NCBI GenBank assembly: GCA_018385425.1
Contig: JAHBAA010000130.1
Location: 1 to 46,582 of the forward strand
Source of the DNA: Acetatifactor sp.
GTDB lineage: Bacteria; Bacillota; Clostridia; Lachnospirales; Lachnospiraceae
Direction: 5' to 3'
Length of the DNA stretch: 46,582 nt
The notes under the pieces were generated by a model. The model was not told the origin of the DNA. It searched no databases and saw only the letters and a program-made list of their open reading frames with translations. This document shows positions 41,882 to 46,582 of this stretch, one piece after another. Position numbers and translations under genes: made by a program. Within the stretch, counting starts at the first letter, position 1, and each line of letters starts with the position of its first letter.

Positions 41882-44071
41882 ATGGATATTTTATTTGATG
41901 AAAAAAACGGTGTCTTTAAGATCGACACGGAGAAAACCAGTTATGTTATGGCCATTATGGATACGGAGAAACTGTTGGGACATGCATATTACGGTAAGAA
42001 AATCAGTGATGTTGATGTGAGATATTTGCTCAGAACCTCCGAGAATCCTTTTCTTCCTTCTGTCAACGGCAGAGACAGAGGGTCCGTTTTGGATTCATTT
42101 CCCTTCGAATTTCCCGGATGCAATGTGGGAGATTACCGGGAGAGTGCCGTTGAACTGGAGGATGGCAACGGCTGTAATGCAAATTTCTTTACATATCGTT
42201 CCCATCGGATTTTTGCCGGCAAGAAACCTATAAAAGGCCTTCCCGCCACCTTTGGGAATGAGTCTGATTCCATGACTCTGGAGATTGATTTGGAGGATAA
42301 AGTTCTCGGGGTGACGGCTACCCTTTCTTACAGTATTTTTCAGGGAATAGATGTGATCGCAAGAAGTGCTGCTGTCACAAATCATTCGAAGCGGTCGCTG
42401 TTTCTCACCAGAATCATGTCGGCGAGTCTGGACATGGATTGCGAGGATTACAGGCTTCTGACACTTCACGGCTCCTGGGCACGGGAACGCCATATGGATT
42501 ATCGTGAGATCGGCTATGGAAAAAGCTCCGTTGGCTCTGTCAGAGGCGAGAGTTCTCATCAGGAGCATCCCTTCCTGGGACTGGTTTCCGGTCGGGCAGG
42601 TCAGGAACAGGGCGAGGTTTACGGATTTCATTTTGTTTACTCCGGCAATTTCCTGGCGCAGGTCGAGAAGAATCAGTTCGACAGCCTGCGTGTACAGATG
42701 GGGATTCATCCGAAAAATTTCCGCTTTGAGCTGAAACCGGGAGAAGTTTTTGCCGCACCGGAGGTGATCATGGTATATTCAGACAGAGGGCTGGGAGGTA
42801 TGACCAGAAATCTGCATGATCTGTATCGCGAACACCTGATCCGAAGTCCTTACAGGGACAGGAAGAGACCGATTTTGATCAATAACTGGGAAGCGACATA
42901 CTTTGATTTCAACACTGAGAAGCTGCTGGATATTGCACGTGAGGCAAAGAAATGCGGCATCGAGATGCTTGTCATGGACGACGGCTGGTTTGGCAGGAGA
43001 AATGATGACAATTCCAGTCTGGGTGACTGGACTGTGAATGTGGAGAAGCTTCCGGGAGGATTGAAGTATCTTGTGGATGAGGTCAATCGCATTGGATTGA
43101 AGTTTGGTATCTGGTTTGAACCGGAGATGATCTCTCCCGAATCCGATCTTTACAGAGCACATCCGGATTGGGCGATTTCCATTGACGGAAGAACCCCCTG
43201 CCGTATGCGAAATCAGTATGTGTTGGACATCACCAGAAAGGAAGTTTCTGACTATGTCTATGAGTGTGTGGCCGCTGTTCTTCGCAGTGCAAATATCGAA
43301 TATGTAAAGTGGGACATGAACAGACCGCTGTGTGATCTGGCTTCCAAGGGACTGGGCAGTGCAAACCAGGGGGAACTGAGCCATCGGTATGTTCTGGCTG
43401 TCTATGCGCTCCAGGAGAGATTGATTTCCGAATTCCCGAATCTGCTGTTGGAGAACTGTTCCGGAGGCGGCGCGAGATTTGATCCCGGTATGCTTTATTA
43501 CAGTCCTCAGATCTGGTGCTCGGATGATACGGATGCAATAGAGCGGTTAAGTATTCAGGAAGGTACTGCCTTGCTGTATCCTCTGAGCACGATAGGGGCG
43601 CATGTGTCGGATTGCCCGAATCATACGGTCGGAAGGAATACTCCTTTTGAGACGAGGGGCCATGTGGCTCTGGCCGGAACCTTTGGCTATGAACTGGATA
43701 TCACAAAGATTCCGGAGGCTGACAGACAGGCAATCCCGGGTCAGGTTGCCATGTATCACAAATACAATGATCTGGTCAGAAGAGGGGATTACTACAGAAT
43801 TGCTTCGTATCGTGAAAATCATTTCTTTGATTGCTATGAGGTTGTTTCAAAGGACCAAAAGGAGGCAATGATCGTTTTTGTTCAGGTGCTGAATCGTCCG
43901 AATTTCCGCAGCAGAAGGATCAGACTCTGCGGCTTGGATCCGAAACGGAACTATCGGAATGAGGATACCGGAGAGATACTGTGCGGCGACACACTTATGA
44001 ATGCCGGCATCACGGTACCTGCAATGTGGGGGGATTTCTGCTCCAAACTGATTCACCTGTCAGCAGAATGA
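41882..44071 (+). CDS. Alpha-galactosidase, GH36
   Basis: This 729-residue retaining glycosidase releases alpha-galactose from melibiose, raffinose or similar sugars. It has an N-terminal beta-supersandwich and a barrel with NWEATYFDFN, MDDGWFG and the nucleophile Asp478 in YVKWDMNR. The acid/base Asp548 is in CSDDTDAIER, within the segment after ENCSGGGARFD. These positions match the numbering of the Geobacillus AgaA enzyme. No signal peptide, so it is cytoplasmic and presumably fed by a transporter outside the window. GAGGAG lies 6 bases before the ATG. It is first in a cluster with a LacI-type regulator and an SGNH lipoprotein. Confidence 0.95.
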   Translation: MDILFDEKNGVFKIDTEKTSYVMAIMDTEKLLGHAYYGKKISDVDVRYLLRTSENPFLPSVNGRDRGSVLDSFPFEFPGCNVGDYRESAVELEDGNGCNANFFTYRSHRIFAGKKPIKGLPATFGNESDSMTLEIDLEDKVLGVTATLSYSIFQGIDVIARSAAVTNHSKRSLFLTRIMSASLDMDCEDYRLLTLHGSWARERHMDYREIGYGKSSVGSVRGESSHQEHPFLGLVSGRAGQEQGEVYGFHFVYSGNFLAQVEKNQFDSLRVQMGIHPKNFRFELKPGEVFAAPEVIMVYSDRGLGGMTRNLHDLYREHLIRSPYRDRKRPILINNWEATYFDFNTEKLLDIAREAKKCGIEMLVMDDGWFGRRNDDNSSLGDWTVNVEKLPGGLKYLVDEVNRIGLKFGIWFEPEMISPESDLYRAHPDWAISIDGRTPCRMRNQYVLDITRKEVSDYVYECVAAVLRSANIEYVKWDMNRPLCDLASKGLGSANQGELSHRYVLAVYALQERLISEFPNLLLENCSGGGARFDPGMLYYSPQIWCSDDTDAIERLSIQEGTALLYPLSTIGAHVSDCPNHTVGRNTPFETRGHVALAGTFGYELDITKIPEADRQAIPGQVAMYHKYNDLVRRGDYYRIASYRENHFFDCYEVVSKDQKEAMIVFVQVLNRPNFRSRRIRLCGLDPKRNYRNEDTGEILCGDTLMNAGITVPAMWGDFCSKLIHLSAE

Positions 44072-44104
44072 GACGGTTGAAAGTGTGAAAAGGAGAGAAT
44101 TATC

Positions 44105-45139
44105 ATGGCAAAGGCAGTAAAATTAGCGGATATTGCGCAGCAGGTAGGAGTAAGTGCGGTCACCGTATCCAAAGCCCTCTCGGGTCAAAAGGGTGTCAGT
44201 GAGGAGATGAGACAGCGCATACAGAAGCTTGCGGATGAATTGGGATATAAACAGCCATCGGCGATCAGAGAACGGATCAAAAGGCAGAGCTATCATATCG
44301 GAGTACTGATTCCGGAAACCTATCTCGATAAATATGACTCTTTTTATTGGCAGATGTATCAACAGGTCTCGGCCTGTGCTCTTTCCTATGAGTGTTTTAC
44401 GATGATGGAGGTGATTCGGTTCAGACCCAATTGTCAGTTGGAATTACCCAAGCTTATGAAGGAACAAAAGGTGCACGGTGTGATCGTGATCGGAAAGATC
44501 TCTTCCGAGTATCTGTCCATGCTTCGATCCGATGAGTGCATCCCTGTGGTGTGCCTGGACTTTACGGATGAAAGACAGAGTATCGATGCGGTTGTCTCTG
44601 ACAGCTATTACGGAGCATATTATCTCACAAATTATCTGATGGATCAGGGGCATACACAGATAGGTTATGTTGGAACTGTGCTTGCGACCAGTTCTATTAC
44701 AGACCGGTATTTCGGTTATCTGAAGGCTTTGACTGAAAGAGGAATTCATCCGAAAAAGGAATGGCTTTTGGATGACAGAAATATTGACAGCGGATATATT
44801 GAAGAGGATCTGATGATTCTTCCGACAGAAATGCCTACAGCCTTTTTCTGTAACTGTGATTTGACGGCCGGAAAGCTGATCCAGAAGCTTCGGGCCAACG
44901 GCTATCGCGTCCCCGAGGATATTTCTGTTGTCGGTTTTGACAATTATATCTATCCCGGCATGTGTGATGTTGGAATCACCACCTACGAGGTCGATCAGCC
45001 TGAGATGGCAAAACAGGCTGTGAAAAGATTGATCAAGAGAATCGAAAAAACGCCCTGTAAATACGGTACCCATGTTGTTGAGGGCAATATTGTTATCAGG
45101 GATAGTGTCAGAAGGTTAATAAATGAAAAAAATCTGTAG
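44105..45139 (+). CDS. LacI-family transcriptional regulator
   Basis: This 344-residue regulator has an N-terminal helix-turn-helix (VKLADIAQQVGVSAVTVSKAL, residues about 5-25) with the family hinge GYKQPSAIRERIK. A sugar-binding periplasmic-like domain follows, with GVIVIGKISSEYL, DSYYGAYYLTNYL, GYVGTV and FCNCDLTAGKLIQKLR. It likely represses the alpha-galactosidase gene in answer to a galactoside or its product. It lies 33 bases after that gene. Its stop overlaps the start of the lipoprotein gene by 17 bases. Confidence 0.92.
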   Translation: MAKAVKLADIAQQVGVSAVTVSKALSGQKGVSEEMRQRIQKLADELGYKQPSAIRERIKRQSYHIGVLIPETYLDKYDSFYWQMYQQVSACALSYECFTMMEVIRFRPNCQLELPKLMKEQKVHGVIVIGKISSEYLSMLRSDECIPVVCLDFTDERQSIDAVVSDSYYGAYYLTNYLMDQGHTQIGYVGTVLATSSITDRYFGYLKALTERGIHPKKEWLLDDRNIDSGYIEEDLMILPTEMPTAFFCNCDLTAGKLIQKLRANGYRVPEDISVVGFDNYIYPGMCDVGITTYEVDQPEMAKQAVKRLIKRIEKTPCKYGTHVVEGNIVIRDSVRRLINEKNL

Positions 45140-46427
45140 AAAACTAAGAATTGTTTTGGCCGGTACTCTGTTCCTGACGGTCGTTCTGCTGTGCGGATGC
45201 GCAAATGCGGCGGAGAAGGAATCAGAGGATAACCGGAACGTCACGGAGCATCAGATATCGGAAGCTTCGGAGGAACAACAGAAGGAGGAACAGCAGACGG
45301 AGGGATTGGTGAGAACGACATTCCTTTCCGAGGACGATATGGCCTTGGCGGATATGTGGCCCAGCTGTGACGACGGAGCACTGGCAGAACTGATGCGCAG
45401 GGCAGAGTCGGAGGAGCAGATCACTGTGGTCTGTATCGGAGGCTCCATCACCCAGGGAGTGATATCTCAGGGACCTTTGGACAGTACGCTGGAAAGCAGG
45501 GCTCCCTATGCTGACATTTTCCGAGACTGGTGGAAGGAGAGATTTCCGAATACGGAGGTCAAATTCATCAATGCAGGAATCGGGGGGACTGATTCCTATC
45601 TGGGGGTTCACCGGTTGGAGCGGGACGTGCTGAGCTATGAGCCGGATCTGGTACTTGTTGAATTTTCCGTCAATGACGGCAATGATGGTTTTTACAAGAA
45701 GAGCTATGATAATCTGATTTATCAGCTTTTGTCCGCACCAAAGAGACCGGCAGTCATGCTGTTGTTTATGGCCCAGACCAATGGTATATCCGCTCAGGCC
45801 AACCACGCAATGGTTGGGTTTCATTATCAGCTTCCCATGGTCAGTTATGGGAATGTAATGAAGAGTTATCTGGAAGAGGGAAGATATTCGGAGAAAGAAC
45901 TTGCAGGGGACGGTGTCCATCCGTCTGCACTGGGACACGCGATCACCGGTGAGATTCTGTGGACTTATCTGAACCGTGTATATGCTGAACGGGAGAAGCT
46001 TCCATGGAATGCGTCTGAGCCGGAAGCATTGACCAAAGCTGTATACGGCAATGCAAGCATCTTAGACAGCACCTGCATTGAACCGGTCGAACTCGGCGAT
46101 TTTCGACAAGAACACATTTGCCCGCAATTTAATAATGGCTGGGTGTGTGATGGAGAAGACGGTATCGAGTTTACGGTAACATTCAGCAGACTGGGACTGC
46201 TGTACTATGCAACTACTGACGGAAAGAGCGGTCAGTATGAAGTGTTTGTAGACGGTGTTTCCCTGAGAAAAATTGATGCCGATTTCTCAGGTGGATGGGG
46301 AAATGCCATTAAGGCTGTAGAAGTCTTTCGCGAAGATGAGCCGGCGGAACATACGGTCCTGATTCGTCGTGCTGACGATTCTCAGGGAGAAGTCTTTCAT
46401 CTTCTTGGACTGTTGACTTCTGAATAG
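45123..46427 (+). CDS. SGNH/GDSL hydrolase lipoprotein
   Basis: This 434-residue exported lipoprotein has a lipobox LLCGC (about 21-25) and an acidic Glu/Gln linker. The SGNH domain shows the catalytic Ser108 in GGSIT, a conserved Asn184 in EFSVNDGND, and the Asp263/His266 pair in GDGVHPS. A C-terminal beta-sandwich-like region (about 320-434) may bind carbohydrate. Such enzymes remove acetyl or other acyl groups; given the neighbours, deacylation of decorated plant galactosides at the cell surface is a plausible role (inference). AAGG lies 7 bases before the ATG, which is inside the regulator gene. Confidence 0.88.
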   Translation: MKKICRKLRIVLAGTLFLTVVLLCGCANAAEKESEDNRNVTEHQISEASEEQQKEEQQTEGLVRTTFLSEDDMALADMWPSCDDGALAELMRRAESEEQITVVCIGGSITQGVISQGPLDSTLESRAPYADIFRDWWKERFPNTEVKFINAGIGGTDSYLGVHRLERDVLSYEPDLVLVEFSVNDGNDGFYKKSYDNLIYQLLSAPKRPAVMLLFMAQTNGISAQANHAMVGFHYQLPMVSYGNVMKSYLEEGRYSEKELAGDGVHPSALGHAITGEILWTYLNRVYAEREKLPWNASEPEALTKAVYGNASILDSTCIEPVELGDFRQEHICPQFNNGWVCDGEDGIEFTVTFSRLGLLYYATTDGKSGQYEVFVDGVSLRKIDADFSGGWGNAIKAVEVFREDEPAEHTVLIRRADDSQGEVFHLLGLLTSE

Positions 46428-46468
46428 ATCAAAAACAGATTAAATTAACTTAAAATTAGCTTGCTATG

Positions 46469-46504
46469 AACCGCGGGTCTCAAATAATGAGAACTGCGGT
46501 TTTG
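46469..46504 (+). terminator. Terminator of the alpha-galactosidase cluster
   Basis: AACCGC (46469-46474) pairs with GCGGTT (46496-46501), with an inner TCTCA/TGAGA stem around AATAA, followed by TTTTGTGC. The remaining 46505-46582 is AT-rich and shows no gene. Confidence 0.75.
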
Positions 46505-46582
46505 TGCATTTTGCATAAAATTATTTATATAAATTGTTTATTTGGGAAATTTGATGATTTTTCAATAGATTTTTATTGATTC

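Overview
The window reads as a chromosomal segment of a low-GC-type Gram-positive anaerobe of the order Clostridiales, most likely Lachnospiraceae. The evidence is the gene set: a group B-like [FeFe] hydrogenase, Fur-controlled feoAB, DUF1292 and DUF5662 proteins, serC-serA followed by a DUF1015 gene, and a potABCD operon. Promoters are sigma-A-like with mostly 17-base spacing, and Shine-Dalgarno (SD) sites are strong. No phage, IS element or CRISPR array is visible. It is ordinary core chromosome with some unusual accessory genes. Family names are assigned by eye from motifs, without a database search.

Layout. 1-290: a diverged copy of a structured repeat, a terminator, then a promoter with a 7-1-7 Fur box. 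288-4118: feoA-feoB and a [FeFe] hydrogenase. 4249-7606: gltX overlapping a UvrD-like helicase gene. 7610-9403 (minus): a CapA-type protein whose frame runs into a DUF1292 gene with its own promoter and SD. 9563-12301: a GH13 debranching-like protein that has lost its catalytic residues, a DUF5662 protein and a small Cys-rich membrane peptide. 12403-16132 (minus): potABCD polyamine importer. 16478-17968: a small unknown protein and a lactonase-type beta-propeller. 18020-19120 (minus): aroC. 19302-20868: tgt and yajC. 21083-27161: leuB-ilvD-ilvB with an L,D-transpeptidase overlapping ilvB; a long hairpin repeat, related to the one at position 1, lies between ilvD and ilvB. 27268-33544: serC-serA, a small minus-strand gene, a DUF1015 protein and a second degenerate GH13 protein of branching-enzyme type. 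33570-34578: MscS channel and tRNA-Thr. 34626-36195 (minus): ABC permease and ATPase with no binding protein beside them. 36337-41753: argH, asd, topB and a left-handed beta-helix acyltransferase. 41882-46427: alpha-galactosidase, LacI-type regulator and SGNH-hydrolase lipoprotein.

Functionally the window joins iron uptake and hydrogen metabolism, amino-acid synthesis (Leu/Ile/Val, Ser, Arg, Asp family, chorismate), polyamine import, glycogen-related pseudoenzymes and an alpha-galactoside module. The observations most worth following are: (1) the two-copy structured repeat with a compatible GNRA tetraloop change; (2) two GH13 proteins of glycogen-enzyme type that both lack catalytic residues; (3) the in-frame DUF1292 gene inside the capA-like frame; (4) the DUF1015 protein with a DGHHR motif next to serC-serA; (5) paired inverted repeats with the same half-site between argH and the ABC operon.
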